A DNA stretch of 64,000 nucleotides from Dimargaris cristalligena (lineage: Eukaryota; Kickxellomycota; Dimargaritomycetes; Dimargaritales; Dimargaritaceae), in NCBI GenBank assembly GCA_027576995.1, contig JANBQC010000035.1, forward strand, positions 1 through 64,000, in the 5' to 3' direction. Numbering within the stretch: position 1 is the first letter of the stretch; each line of letters opens with the position of its first letter. Below are positions 1 through 14,000 of this stretch, piece after piece. The position numbers were made by a program, and so were the translations under genes. The notes under the pieces are model-generated. The model was not told where the DNA came from. It made no database searches and saw only the letters and a program-made list of their open reading frames with translations.

Positions 1-3000
1 GCTCGTTGGGGGACCGGCCGGAGTTCTGTCACGTGATGGGGAGGGAGAGCGGGCCGGGGATTCGTCGGGCGGTTGCACCCCCACCCCCTATTGCAAAGCT
101 GGCAGAACCTGGTGGGCGGGCAAGTTTTTGAGTGTGGGCCTAATGAGATGATAAAGCCGTCTAATGTCGAACATGACTATTGGACTAACGATCGTCCTAA
201 GTATGACAATGCCTACCAGGAAATACCCGACCTGTTACATCCATTTGAAGCACCTTTACAGACCCGCCAGGGCAATTGCCACTTAGTGATTAGTAAAACG
301 CGATTCAAATGGAAAAATAAACTATAGGCTGGATACCGACTTTTTCATATATATCAAAAACTTTGGAACTGCAGTCTCTCCAATAGCCGTGAATAAATAA
401 ATATCGGGCACTAAGTTACATAGGTGAAAGTCCCGTTTTGGCCGGTTAAAATTTTGATAAGAGGTATATGGAATAGCGAGTGATAGGGGGTTTCCAACCA
501 GCAGAGTATGGCCTAGGAATGACAATGCTGGGTATACCACCTGTTAGAATCTCCACCACCTAAATAATGGTCGGATAGTGGCGGTTGGACGGGTAGGAGG
601 CAGCTAAGGGTGCAACTATCTATTCACCTATCCGTGCAATATATGTATTACCTCTACTAAAGAGACTTGCGAAGGGTTATAAACTCACGTTAGTTTAAAA
701 CGGGGTAGGGCAAGAGTCCCCTACCCTTTGAAAACCGTAGTGGCAGCCGTGGGGAGGGCCACGTTTCTGAGTTGGATTTCGTAGTTCAGGTATAATAAAA
801 CTCCGAATCCCCTATGATTGGTGTAGCGCAAGGTTCGAATGTGGCCGCCTTGACAGACAGGTTCAGAGACGGCTTTTTAAGCCGCCTCGGTCTATACTAA
901 ATCCCACGAGTACACGGCTTTAACCCAAACAGGAGGCAACTAAATAATATACTCTATAAAACATTATAGAGTGAGGGTAATGCAAGTGAAAAAGTGGGGC
1001 AGTCCAAGCTGCATTTACAATAGTATTGACCTGTGACGGCAGTGCATGCGTTGTAGTTTACAAACAGAAGCCATGGATAATTGGACAGCACCCAGTGCCC
1101 CCACCAACATTTTTTGGTTCGTTTGAGCAATAGCGAACTTTATTAGGCAGTGGCAATATAGCTTGTATCGGGGGACATGTCGATTGTATTAGGATAGCGG
1201 AACTCCGAAGCCAGGAGCTAAAATAAGCAAGTACGAGATCAAATGGGCCCAATATATATACCAAGAAGCTAAAGTGGTACCCAGAGGGAAGCAGCTCACC
1301 CTGCATACCCGCCTCACCCGGAGAGTCATACCACGTTAACCCCCAAGCTCCTAAGGAATGAGATGTGTGACATAAATCTGTCACTAAAGTTAGAAATATA
1401 ACATTTCGAGGGCAGGTGTGCTAATGGAGAAGTGCGGCCCATAGGAAGGTGCGATGCAGCGAAACCGAAACTCATGTGTATTGTAGGATGTAGATAAAAA
1501 TAATAATATCAGACTTAGTAGCTGAAACACTAGATTGAAAGGTAACACCTCTAAGTGAATCTCCAAAGACCGCGTAAAGTAGGGGTATATAGATAGCCCA
1601 ATGGGGTGCAATAGCTTAAACTATTTTCCAGGGCAAGAAAGGGTTGGCGAAAGCATTACGGACCGTTTGTAATATGCCTGAAGCTGTAGACCACAGTTAA
1701 ATATTACACGCCAAAAAGTGAGAGGGATGTGGAATAAGAAATAATCGACGGATGGCTCAAGCGGTATATCAAATAGGAACACCACACCATTGACACCGAA
1801 ATGCCCGCTGCGGTAGCCCACCCATTGTGGATTCCAGTCCTTCGCTGCACGTCAATTAATGACGTGTCGTCACTGTTTTCTAGCTGCCCCATCCTTTGCT
1901 TGAAGCGATTTCATCTTGTGCCGGGTAGTATCTATTACACTATTTCTCTGACGGGGGTGCCCTAATTGACCGTAAAAAAACATTAGGGGTTTAGTAGTGG
2001 AAATACCCCTAGACATACTAAACGGGCTACAGGGGGGTTTGGCCCACCCATTCCATTAGTCAGTCTCCCGGCTAGATATTGGATGCACGTTCTTGGTTAA
2101 CTGGTTTTGAATCCCGAATGGGCGATCCTATACTTTAGCAGAATTGGCGATCCATCCCTGGAGCGGAACTGGCCTTTTGGCACGATGAGATGGAGTAACA
2201 TAAGTCACGGTCATGGGGTTATGCAATGGAAACAACCCGCCTGACCAAAGCAGAAGCGGGGGTAACACCCAGCCGAACGAGATGATCGGCGTTCGTAAAC
2301 TATCATTACAACCAACCGTCCCCATCACTTCCTAGTACAAGGCAACTTTCACCTCCTTAGTAATTCACGTATTCCCCCATATAGTCCTTACCAGACTAAA
2401 CTACAACCGAGTGGCCCACCATAGTCCCCTTTCCACACATCTGCGCCAGACCAGTTAATTATCCGCGTCTACTCTGACACTTTATACCGGAATATGCCGT
2501 GTCGCCTCAGTAGTGTGGCATTAAACTTCATTTAGTGCCAGCAGCTCCAAATAATGGGCACAGTCGGCGGCTGTGGAAATACCTGATAAGTGTAGGCACT
2601 CACTATTACTGGGGTAGGATATATTCGGCAGTATTTAGCAGTAAATTAGGTTATTGTGAATGTCAGAGGCAACTTTGGCTGTGTGGTTTCGGTTCATTTT
2701 CAGAATTCTGCATCTGTTTTTGATAGAAACGGGTGAGGAAATTAAATGGCCTGCTAAGTCTTTAAACTTGGGCACATCGCTCTAGTATACGTGTGGTCAG
2801 TGCAACTTAGTAAACTGGTTATACCACCCCCCCTTCTCCATCCGCCTGTTATGCCCTTCGAACAGTGACACCATTCTGCAGCTGTGCTATAGGGAAGGGG
2901 GCACTCGATGATTGAGGATGATTCCTCTGCATTACTGGGGCACCTCTGTCTCCCCAATTGGTACAGAGTATGCGCTTCAATGTGAAACCAACGAGCAAAG

Positions 3001-3801
3001 TTGCCTGTAGTGTTTAGCCAATATAGACATTGGAGGTTGGCATTAACAAGGAGGTGGTTGTCGTTGAGGAATGAGCGCCAGGATGTTGCCGATTGATTAT
3101 ACACTCCTATTCCGCGCTTTTCATTTATAAAAACACCGCCCTCCCCAATAACTTGAGCTATTTAATAAGTACCGCTATTTTAATAGGCGAATTATGCCAA
3201 AGATTTACCAGCGGACTGGCGGCTTTAAGCCTGGGTAGAGCCCCCGAAAAACGACACTGGTTCAACTAAAACACCTGTTCGAAGGATAATCCAGAATATT
3301 GACGTGCCGGGAAAACATCTCACGATGCGAAGACTACAGCAGGACACCCGGCTTTTGTGATAAAGATATCGTCAAATAAATTAAGTAGATCTGCTTGCAA
3401 TGACTTACTACAGGGTTATCCCGCTCTTACCCTCTGTTCTTTAAACTAGACATTTTGGCACATAATTCACCAAGTACTACGCAATCAAAATACGCCTGAA
3501 GGGTCGACGGCTTAGGAGAGTATCGGCGGGCAAGAGTAGTTCACCGGTATTCCCTGGCTAATTATATAAATTTTATAATCAAGGGAGTGCCATCATTTTA
3601 TATTAAAGATGGCCCTGCAGTTGATCCACTGTTGAATTAGATGTTGAACAATGAGCCATCTAGGGTATTTACCATTGATAGAATGCAAGAGATCTTGGTT
3701 GTTTTACTATTCACCAGATGGTGCATTCCTTCCCCGCTTCTGGTGGGTATGAAGAGAGGGCTCATTGATAATATGGCCTAGCGACTCATAGGCCCCTCTT
3801 T
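1..3801. other. Gene-poor left end, no supported gene
   Basis: This AT-rich stretch has only short open frames, most without an ATG start and without the GC-rich third-position bias seen in the real genes here. I recognise no protein domain, tRNA or rRNA. A CACGTG box lies near position 31. The longest frame, about 116 codons on the minus strand at 2754-3104, opens with GTG and contains no motif I know. It could be old, decayed repeat or transposon DNA, but no terminal repeats were found. Confidence 0.6.
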
Positions 3802-3822
3802 TATACATATCTATATATATAC
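3802..3822 (+). promoter_or_regulatory. TATA-rich putative core promoter of the small secreted protein gene
   Basis: An alternating TA run lies about 170 bases upstream of the ATG at 3994. The leader between them is pyrimidine-rich. It fits a TATA-type core promoter with a pyrimidine-rich leader, but this is assigned from position and composition only. Confidence 0.35.
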
Positions 3823-3993
3823 CCGCAACTCCATCCCCTATTTCATTCAACATCATCCAATACCTGCCTTCATTTGCACAGCAATAGCTCATATTCCCGT
3901 CTTATTCTCCCCACTCACTGTACTTTTTTACAATCCCAATTACTCCACCACCCATTACCACTTATCGGGTCCTTTCTACTGTCCTATACTATC

Positions 3994-4365
3994 ATGTATC
4001 TCATCAAGCTAAATACCGCCATGCTCGCCTTGGTCTTTATGGTCGGTACGCTCACCAATGCCGGAGCTTCTTTACCTCAGGGTTTGGGCGGCCTCTATCC
4101 CCAACCTATTCACCTTCATCGCCGTATGTTGAGCAGCGCGTTCAAAGCGGCCGGTCAGGCCGCAGGAAGGACCTCAGCAAAGCCCACGGATGCAGCCTTT
4201 AAACGCACATTGAATACCGTCGATGCCAGTATAAAGCTTAAAAATGGTATTACGCCCGCCTCCAAGAACAAGCCAACCGCTAGGGCCGGCGCCACCCTTC
4301 CTCCTATGACCGGATCAAAATCTACTGCGACGAAAGCGTTGAGCGGAAACTCAGCCAAGAAATAG
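3994..4365 (+). CDS. Small secreted basic protein (hypothetical)
   Basis: A 123-residue protein of unknown function. The first ATG of the open frame is at 3994; the frame is open further upstream but has no ATG there. Residues 1 to about 24 look like a signal peptide: a short lysine-containing N-end, a hydrophobic core (MLALVFMVGTL) and small residues (TNAGAS) suited to signal peptidase. The mature part has no cysteine and almost no acidic residues. It is rich in Ala, Lys, Thr, Ser and Pro, so it would be strongly basic. A dibasic HRRM site near residue 44 could be cut by a Kex2-like protease. It stands alone in a gene-poor region behind a TATA-rich promoter, as small secreted fungal proteins often do. 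An effector or cationic peptide is possible, but nothing in the sequence proves it. Confidence 0.6.
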   Translation: MYLIKLNTAMLALVFMVGTLTNAGASLPQGLGGLYPQPIHLHRRMLSSAFKAAGQAAGRTSAKPTDAAFKRTLNTVDASIKLKNGITPASKNKPTARAGATLPPMTGSKSTATKALSGNSAKK

Positions 4366-6085
4366 AACCCGAGCTCCCAAAAGCCTAATTTGGCGCATTA
4401 GTTCATTCCTTGATCCCATGGCCAATTTGTGGTTGTCGGAAAGGACGCGGAGGGGAGGGGTGGTTGTATACCGAGATTGAACCAGGAGTCCGCTGGTCAC
4501 ATTTCCGTCGGCTCGATGTTTTTCCTTTTCGTGGCGCCCCCGCTGTAACAGATTTTGCGATTACCCGGCGATTTAGTATGCTCTGAACTCGAGTGCATTC
4601 GTTTTTGACCAGCAGTACGATTTCCATCTCCACCATCTTGCCATTCCACGTATTTGCATCAATATCCAGACCTATACTGCCTATTATTCGGGCTGACTGG
4701 TTTACCATGGGTAGTAATCAAATAAATCCGCCATTCACTACAATTATCGGAGTAAAGCATGTAGGGGGAGCAGAAAGACAGCGTCAAAATATAGGCTGAC
4801 CCGGAATTGCTACTTAGCCACCGGCTGGGTTATTCCCATACTGAGCCCCTCATATAAAAAGGCATTTAGGATTGTCATATTAATGCCCAATAGTAGAGCC
4901 ACCGGCGGACTTTGGTTACTGCTTTCCACTATATCCACTGGACATCTTTATGCTTCTAAGTAGCAGTTTATGGGCATCAACTTTGCTTGGTATCCATCCA
5001 TTTAGCGTATACACATGAAACCACCGCAACCTAAAGGTGTGCCAAGGTCTAACAAGTCACTTGCCCAGTGGAACGTGCAGATACAGAGATGATTAATGAG
5101 ATGTGGAAATGGGCCTAGTCCGAGGCATGTAGGGATGAATTAGCGTATAATAACGAATAAACCGGCTATTATTTAATGCGGTGGATACAAGTGGCCGTTT
5201 GGGTTAGCCAGTTAGTGAGACCTTCAGAGGGGGACGTATCAAGCAGCCCCGTGGTACTTGGGGAAAAGGCCCTCCTAAGTTTAGATAACATTCTACTTTC
5301 CCAAACTTTAACCTACGTTCGTCTTTGGTGGTCTGGGAATGCCAATAGGGCTGCTTCACAGTCCCACCAGACTTATCGCTAGACAACTAACCCTTTCTGA
5401 CCGGGCCGGTTAAAACATACATTGGATCTTAACTAGTTTATTACCATTGGTGTTAATTCCTTATGGCTGGATCCATGGCAGTAACAGCTAGGGCCTGCCA
5501 GTTATCTCCGCTCCAACCAGGACCCTGGCATTAGGAGCCATTGAAGGTAATGCTGGGGGTAGCTTATCATTAGTATTAATATTAATATTACTATTGTTAT
5601 ATTCTATTATTAAGCCAATCCCACCCGCTCGGTTAGTTTCAAATCCCCCTGCTATGTGACACCCCTACGTATTTTTTTTTCGCGTGAGAATTCCTGGGTG
5701 GGTAAGGTTTTGGCCCCTGTTTCCCCCAATCGGTAGTTCATGCATACACCCTTGATCGCGCTGGCCTTCCTCTCGGTTCATGGCGTCCTATATATATATA
5801 TATCAGCCCAGTCGGTCCCTGGTCGACTTCTTAAAAGTTTCTTTTCTTGGGTTTTATTCTCATAGCTTTTAGAACAGTTTTCTGAATACAATACATGCGT
5901 GCTGTTGTTGTTGTGTTCATAGCCCGCCCAATCGTATAACCCTGTCGCTCTCACTTCGCATTGCATCGTTTATCGCCAACACCTAAACTACACACGTACC
6001 CTGTCCCTTGTTTCACGCATGTACACCCCCGCCAACGGCCGTTTCCTTCAGCGTATTAAACCCTACCGACCCAAGCCTTTAGGTC
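4366..6085. other. Intergenic spacer with AT microsatellites
   Basis: No supported gene. It contains an (ATTAAT)n tract around 5574-5590, a T run near 5671 and a (TA)n tract at 5789-5803, followed by the promoter and leader of the Smr-domain gene. The short frames here lack ATG starts or coding-like codon use. Confidence 0.55.
5789..5803. repeat. (TA)n microsatellite
   Basis: Perfect alternating TA run about 285 bases upstream of the Smr-domain gene. It may also serve as a TATA-like element. Confidence 0.7.
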
Positions 6086-7506
6086 ATGGCTAGACGTGCC
6101 CGTTCCCAACCCACTGTTAACCATGCACCAAGTCCACCCAGCATGGCTAAGCAGGATCCCTCTCCGCATTTAGACCCCCAAGTGTTTGACTTGCTGTTCA
6201 GTGAGCTGGTCACCATGTTCCCTGACCATGACCTGAGTCTACTGCACCGTATACTGACTAGTCACGGGGAACTGGAGGTTAGTATCGACGCGGTGTTGGC
6301 CCACGATATCGCCGCACTTAACGTCAGTGAGCCTTCTTCCCCCACCCGGCCTAAACGCGCTTCCAAGGGGCGGGGTCTTCGAACCGACCACTCCCATTTG
6401 GCCCAGCAATTGTTTAAAGGCCCCCCAACCCCCTCCCCCGACTCTGGTAGGCCCTCATCCTGCCCTCCATCCTCCGTCCACCGCCCCATTTCCTCTGAGG
6501 GCTTTTCGTTGGCGTATTGTGAAAATATGGTCAAACATTACACCGAAAAGAGAAATGCCGCGTTTACATCAGCGGCCAAAGCCTTTGGCCGGCGTGGCCA
6601 GTTGGCCTCCCATTCAGGCACCGCTTTCTATTATTCGGTGGAGGTAAGTGTGGATTTGCTGCACCTTTCTGGTTAATGAATTTCGAGATAAGATAGTAAA
6701 GCATATGGGGGTTCCCCGTTAAATGGCTAACCATCCCTCTCCAAGCATCTGGTAATCAGTTGAACTAACTGGCCCGTATTGACTTCCCCCTCCCTGTCTT
6801 GTGCCTTTTTACTGTTTAAATGATCCTAACCTATTTTATCCTTTCCAGGGTCGCAGGTTCGACGAACAGCTCAAATTATGGCAGGTGCGGGCGGCCCGGG
6901 CTATTGTTGAGGCCCAGAGACCCACTGCGGGGGCTATTTACACCCTAGACCTCCATAATGTCCAAGTAAAGCCAGCATTGGTGATTGTCGAAGAAGATAT
7001 CCAAAAGTGGTACCTTCAGGAATCCTTCCGATATTGTAAGTCGACTTTCCTATTTCTTGTCTCCCTACTAATTACCGCTTCACTGTAACTGAATTGGTTA
7101 GTATACCCGTGTATCTTACCCAACCACACTACTCCACTTCACTGGCCCTTAGGATGCTCTTCTCGACTTGGAAACACAGAAGCAACGGCAGCCTCGGCCC
7201 CTTCTTTTGGGGTATGCTTTTCCAATCGGATGACACGGAGGCCTTTAACTACATAGGCCCAATGTGATTCTTGGCATGTTCTCACCATCCGCCTTTTTTC
7301 GTCTAAAAAATACCCACCCTATCCTAATAGCCATGAGCCCGGATAATCCCAAAGGCCGAAGCCTTAAGATTATTACAGGGCTGGGTATTCACAGCCCGGA
7401 TGGCCAGCCGAAACTACAACCCGCCATCACCAAGTATTTACGGGCTAACGACTGGTCGTTCACACAGGCCGTGGGCTGCATCCATGTACGCTTTACCCCT
7501 CGCTAA
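6086..7506 (+). CDS. CUE-DUF1771-Smr domain protein (three exons)
   Basis: Exons 6086-6643, 6849-7035 and 7331-7506 give 306 residues. Both introns have GTAAGT donors, and phases 0 and 1 match across the junctions. Residues about 30-75 form a CUE-like helical segment (FDLLFSELVTMFPDHD). Residues about 140-205 are a DUF1771 region (AYCENMVKHYTEKRNAAF, continuing across intron 1). Residues about 216-300 are an Smr domain with the LDLH motif and the closing LKIITGLGIHS and WSFTQAVGCIHVRFTPR segments. The family includes fungal Cue2-like proteins. Yeast Cue2 is an Smr endonuclease that cuts mRNA at stalled ribosomes, so a role in RNA or ribosome quality control is likely by homology. This protein is shorter than many relatives and has one recognisable CUE segment. 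It is convergent with GCN2. Confidence 0.85.
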
Positions 7507-8091
7507 ATCAGAAGAAGTGAGTCGAATTGGATTATCCATGAATCCTCGTACCTGTAAAGGGTACCTAGTAAAGTATCAATATGTCCAAAAGACATGTGGT
7601 CTCTTGTCTGTTCGCAAATCCAAACGTGGCACTACCCGCTCCGTTGTTCCTGGATAAAGCTTCTTTATATACTACTAACTAGGTAGCCAATAGTGTATAT
7701 ATCTTGCAATTCACCTAAACTCCACTCTAATAGCATAGCTTTAGGTGGAGGCTGCCTGGTTACCACCTCATCTCCTTTTTTCCTCCTTCCCTCAACTTCC
7801 ACTGGGGTTCGCATGCGACCAAACAATACTAGATTGGAGCTACTATGCACCTAATTTATGTAATGTATTGCGAGCACTTTCATCCCACTTGTGCGGGACT
7901 TGGAATGTAATGTAAATAGGAGATTGGGGGTTTTCTAATGTTGAACCACTGAAGCATTCAGCTCAGAATACTGATTTTTAATTATACAATGTAATGTAAC
8001 TTAAATGCCATATGTACTTGCAGAGTGATATATGTACCGGCGATGCCAGAATAAATAAAGCAATCCCTAAATGGGCGTTCAATAATAATAA
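7507..8091. other. Convergent 3' region between the Smr gene and GCN2
   Basis: AT-rich 3' flanks of two convergent genes. AATAAA-like signals occur on both strands near 8050. No gene or stable RNA structure was seen. Confidence 0.55.
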
Positions 8092-11000
8092 TCATGTGAA
8101 TTGGAACATGGCGGCAAAATCGTCGCGATAGGAATATAGCCATAAAAAGAAACAGTGTGGGTGGGTCTTGTGTTGCTGGGTGATGACATGCACCAAATGA
8201 CGAACGTAGTCCTTCTGGTGAGCCGAACATACCTCCAGAGCCCGTTTAAGACCATCCTCTTGCAGCAGGTTACACCATACTAGCTTCCGGAGAACGACTT
8301 CGCTCAGGTCAACAGCAAGAACGGGAATGGCCATGCCTGGTTTTCCTGGATGGATGGAGCGATCGCGTACACAACTGGCCGCCCGCTCAGCAATGAGTTG
8401 CTTTTGCCGGTCTTTCATCCGGCCCCGGGATCCTCCCCCTCCAGTGCTATGGCCTGGTACGACTTCAACATCAAGTAGCGAGGCGTCGAGGAGGGCCACC
8501 GGGACACCGCCGGTGTGGTGGCCATCCATACCACCACTAGCACCCCCACTCCCGGTTAGACCCCCCGCACCACCACCACTCCCGCCTATACTACCGCTAC
8601 CACCCCCGCTCATTCCGCTACTGCCTCCGACTCCACCCCCACTACCTAATACGCCACTGCCCCCACCGCCTACCATCAGGGTCGCGTATTTAGCCGCCAG
8701 TAAGTCGTACCGGGGACCGGACCCTAGGTCAGAAAACTCATAGGTGGTGGCCTGGTGTTTCTTCAGTCGGCTATCATGAAGATACAAGTCGTGGCGGTGC
8801 TGTTCGTTAATTTCGGCGGACAGATAGGAGGGAAGATCGGCCCGGGCCACTTCCTCTTCGGTATGCCTAATCAAGTTCCGCACTTTAAGGATCATGTCAG
8901 TTGGGGCTAAGCCGGAGGGTCGCAGGCCATCTATGGACCGGCTGGGACGCAGGGCGGCCGAGGCCATTCCCGCCGCCACGGCATCGGAGGAGGTGGGGAT
9001 TTTCCCACCTGAGTGGGGTTTGTGCAGGCCACCGATACCTATTCGGCCGGGGTGGTCGTTCCCACTCGTAGGGCTCGACCGTCCCGATCGCATTTGTCGA
9101 CGGGTTTCCCGGCGATTAGTCGAACGACTTAGTCCACTCCGATCATCCCCGCTTACGCCGCCTCCAAGTCCGTTGGTGAAAGCGTCCGCGGGTTTCAGTT
9201 TAATATTAACAATCCAGTTGATGCCCTGGTTGACACAGATACGGGTAACCATTTCGGCGGTGGTTTCTTCGCTATCGTCGTACAAAAAATCGGTTCGAAT
9301 GTTATGCTGCCATAATTCCTGGGCAATGGTAATACGCTCGGCGAGGAGGGTTCGGCCAAATGAAGCAATCGCCACATCACAGCGCTTACGGGCCCAGAGG
9401 CCAAAGCTAGGGGGAACAGTGTCGTGTTTACTGCGGGACAACGAGCGAAGGAAAGTGCTCTGGTAGTTGGCGATTTCGAAAATGACTTTTTGGATGGCGA
9501 TGTTCACCCCCGCGGCGGCCACTGCCAATCGACGGGGGGCACTGCGGTCCTTTAGGGCTGCTCCGCCGCTACCACTGCCACCGCCCCCTTTCGATAGGGT
9601 GGTGGGAGCCTGGAAGAACTGGACGAGCTTGTCGTAGCGCCCCCCCGTAGCGAGCACCTCGCGTTTCTTGTTGTCCACCACAAATTGGAAAAAGAAGTGG
9701 TCCTTATAGTAGTAGTAATTGTTGACCAGCAAGGGGCAGTAGGTCCAGCGGTGCTTTAGAGTAAAGGGGTTAAGGGCTAGCTCAAGACGGCCCAGGTCCT
9801 CCAGGGCGTCCTGCCAACGAGCGGTGAGACGAGTGGCGTCGGCAGGGATCAGGGTCTGGAACAGCTTGCGTAATGTGGCCAGGTCGCCTTGGATATTAAA
9901 GCGCTCTAGAGTATCAAGGACGTGTCGCGGAAGGTCAAGGTGGGCCATGAGATTCTGTCGGACTTGGACCATGGACAGGGATACCCCCAACTGGCGTAAA
10001 AACGAGCAGCACGGTCGTCGCAAGTCCTCAGGGATGCGCAGGTGGTCGAATATGGTGTCCAATAGACAGGAGTGGTTCACGAGGAATATCAGAGGCTTAT
10101 GGGCGTATATGGGCAGATCCTCAAAAATCTCGTCAACTATTTTGAACACCTCGGCACCACCAATCGGATTGTTTGGGTGGGCCCATACACTATCAAAATC
10201 GACTTCGTAAACCTGACGCGGTTGGCCCCCCACTGGGTTTTCCTTGTAAATTTTGTCAAAACTGAACCGTTTCAGTTCCTGGATTTTGTTACGAGCTACG
10301 TACCGCGCAAAGGGAAGCGTTAGATCGTAAGGCAACTGAACCAAAGTACCTGTAGGATCCATCACGTGGACAGGTTTCTGGAACTGGTCGTAAATGTCGA
10401 GCCGGGGCATTAGTAGTGGAGTGCACACTTCCACCGCGCCGTGCCGGCGGAATATTCGGCTGAGATAGTCGTGTACCCGATCATAGTACACTGAATTGGT
10501 GTGCTCCAGATCCGCCACATCGGAGTAAAAATCGTATGTAAAGTCCTTGGGCCGCTCTGGGAATTGGTCGAAAAGGGCCGACATGAGCCGGTTATAGTAG
10601 GGTGTATTGGGGTTGGCGATGGTACGAACGCACTCTTGGATATAGTCATCTTCCATTCGAGGGGGTAGATAGTCACTCTGGAATAGCTCTAGACTCGTGG
10701 GCCGGTCACGAGGATTGTGCTTCAGTAACCATTCGATGATCCGGCGTTGGTTGGCCAAGTGATGATCTGGGAACTCAGACGGAAAGACCACCTCCGCACG
10801 GCGTAAATCATGTAATACTTTGACCCGCTCCATGCCGGTTTGCAAGGGGTAGCACATTTCAAAAAAGATAATTCCCAGGGAGTACATGTCCACTTTCTGG
10901 TTATAGCGGGACCCCCCTCCCTTGAGGCTTTGGGTGACCTCGGGGGCTACGTAGAGAGTCGTGCCAATGTCCGATGTCATGGAGTCCTCCGGGTCACGGT

Positions 11001-14000
11001 CGAGACTCGCATGTCGGGACCGAATGGTGCTGGCATTGATTTGAGTCTGGTTCGATGTGGCCAGCCCAAAATCGCCAATCTTCACGTCCCCGTTGGCATC
11101 CAGGAACACGTTGCTGGGCTTCAAATCACGGTGGATCATGCCCTGGGCGTGAATATACACGAGGCCTTCCAAAATTTGTCGGAAGAGGCGCCAGCATTCG
11201 TCCAGGCTTAGGCCTAGGTCGATGGCATCCCGTAGGGTATTTTTTTCGCAATACTCCATCTGGATGTACAGGATCCGGTAGTCCCGGCGCATGGAATTGC
11301 GGGCCGGACTGGCCATGTTTCCAGCATCTTTGGCGGACCGCAGGGTCCCCCGTGCACCCCGTTGGATCATGCGTGGGGAGGCAGAGGCTCGGCCGGTTCC
11401 GGAGGAACGACGTTCGGATAAAATGTCGGCCGAAAATAATGATGGGGTGGTAGAGACGGTCGGGGCGGGAGAGACCGGCGTAGAGGCGGAGGAGCTGGTG
11501 CCCGAAGCAAGGGCCAATGGGTCGAAAGTAAGGCGTCCGGGAGAGACCGAGAAAAACTTGGAGGAGGGGAGTCGGGACATTGGTTTGGAAGGTGCCTCAG
11601 AATCGCTGTGGCCCTTATGGCCGATAGCAAGGTCCATACCATCGACGGAGGAGGAGGACGAGGATTCATCACTTGAGCTGGGCGCAGTCGGAATCTCCGA
11701 TAAGTCCTCGGGAAAGGAGCTCATCATTAGACCCAAGCGAGAGGTGAGCGACATGGGGGGAGCGGGCATCCGCGACTCCAGTGCGGGCGGCCGAGACTTC
11801 TGTGATGGCGCAGCACTGGCATTGGTCGCTATAGCTGCGACCGACGATGACGCCGAGTGGACCCGACGACGGGATCGGGTTGAACGATTGTATTCCCCGC
11901 CAATCCGGCCAAAGTGAATACCGGGGATACTTTTGCTATGCGATTCATCAACAAACAATAAGTCGTTGTGGAAAGCGGAGTTGGTTAGTATATCGGACGC
12001 ACTGCTGGCATCGGATTCAAAGTCCGAGCCGGACTCGAATAACCGACTATCACTACTCCCACCGAGGCCATCCTCGGATGACGACGCATGGTTACCCCAC
12101 TCGCCGTTGGCATCCTCGAACCAAGTGGTGTAATATCTGACTACATATTCGTGGTGGAGTCGGGATAGCGTAGTGACTTCCCGTAGGATTTTACGATTAG
12201 TCTCGACATCCCGCGGGTCCAATTTAATTTTTTTAACGGCGTAGAATCGATCGTCCAGCTTATTACGGGCTTTAACGACCTCACCGTACCCACCCTTTCC
12301 TAAGAACTCGATTTCCTCAAAATCGGAGCGATAACGGGATAGGGTATGCTTGTTATACGATGATGAACTGGATCTGCGGCGGGCAGTCGGGGGGCGGCGA
12401 GTGTCCCCCACCATGGGGCGGCCCAAAGGTAGACCGGGCTGGGGTAGCTTGGCCAGGGACGTGATAGCCGTAGCGGAAGTGGGCGCCATCATGGGAGAAG
12501 TGAGAATCCCCAAAGCACGAGAAGGACTCGGTAATTCAAGGCCAACTGTATCGGGTTTGCCCAAACGACTGTCGGGTGTGTGGGTTCCGGAGGCACTGCC
12601 CGTCTCCATGGTCCATTGACCGGAGCTACCGCCTAAAAGATAAAGGGCAGGGATCCGTTCGACATTCTCCTCCGTCGTTTCGCGGAAGAAGGGGTCGGCA
12701 AGCAGCTCGAGGGCGGTGGGTTGCTGCCTCCGGTCTCGGGTAAGCATTTTATGGACGACCTGGGCCATAGATGGGGGCACCAATGGGACTAGCCGCTGGT
12801 AGCGATCCTCCACCGGTGTATTGTCAGACCGGGTCTCGAGTCCTAGAACCATATCCAGGACGACGAGGCCCAGATCGAATACGTCGCATTTTTTGTTATA
12901 AGTCGGTGCACCGGTGGCTGATTGACTAACACTTGCAGTGCCTCCTAGAGCGAAGGGGAATTGCAGGTTCATGTCGATTGCTGTACGGTGATAGCTGATA
13001 AGCAGGAACTTGGCAAGGCGCTCACCCCGCTCATTGTGGCTCAGGAGTATGTGATGCGGGCTTATATCTGCAAGGACAGGTGAGGGGAATCAAGGGGTAG
13101 TGGTGTATAATATACCCAGTTTAGAGGAGGTGGTGAGGGTTAAAGGAGACTAAACAAGGCACCAGGAAACAGGATACCGGGCGACAATCCATCCGCGCTA
13201 ATCATGTGAGAAGGGAGGCGGACCATCTAATGAGAAAAGAAAAAAATACCCCAGCACTTGGTTTTGGGCATAGTGGCTGAGGTGGCGGCTAGTCGAATCA
13301 AAACGGGTGCACCCCAATTCCTAATATAGCGCCGGCAGTAGTATTGGATACGATTAGTAGAGGATCGCCCTCTACAAAAGGGCATTGGTGCAGTGGAAAT
13401 TACCTTTATGAACGAATCCGTTGGAATGGATATACACGAGACTGTACAATAATTGCTTGACATAGTATTTGGCCTGCGACCAAACCAGGGGCCCACAGGA
13501 CTGGAGGGCATGGCTTAGTGTGATTCCGTTCCCAATCGATTCCATAAGGACGCAAAGGGAAAGCCCTGTGGTGGCGAGACCGGGACCGACCGCGGTTGGA
13601 ACGGACCGAAGAACGGAGGTCGCTTGGGGGGTGGAATAGCCCCGTCGGCTCATAGTATGGGGCCCGTGAAGAGGCTGTTGGTTCATCCCATCCAGTGGCC
13701 ACTGAGGAGGGGACCGAGGGGAACCTGCAGCAGAATCGTCCATCAGCTGACAGTCCAATACGGCTACGATGGATTCGTGCTGAAGAATTTTAAGCCGGTT
13801 GATTTCTTTGTGGAGTTTCAGAACACGCTTCAGACCGACCCCGGCCTGATAGTGGGGGTTAGAGAATTCGATTAGATGAAGGGTAAGTGGGAAAGTAGTG
13901 TGGGAGTTGGCCCCGGGTGAGGGTCGACGTGAGGCCGCCGGACCGAGTTTAGCCGTGGTGGGAGAGAAGGTAGAGGGCCGGGTGGAGTTGAACGAAGTTG

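Noticed and set aside
820..850. T-loop-like GGTTCGAAT
   Set aside because: The flanking bases do not form a T-stem and no acceptor stem or D-arm fits upstream.
2754..3104. 116-codon frame on the minus strand
   Set aside because: It begins with GTG, has mixed codon use and shows no motif. It sits in decayed-looking AT-rich DNA.
9150..10560. Histidyl-tRNA synthetase gene
   Set aside because: The HisRS-like sequence is in frame within GCN2, downstream of its kinase domain, as in all Gcn2 proteins.
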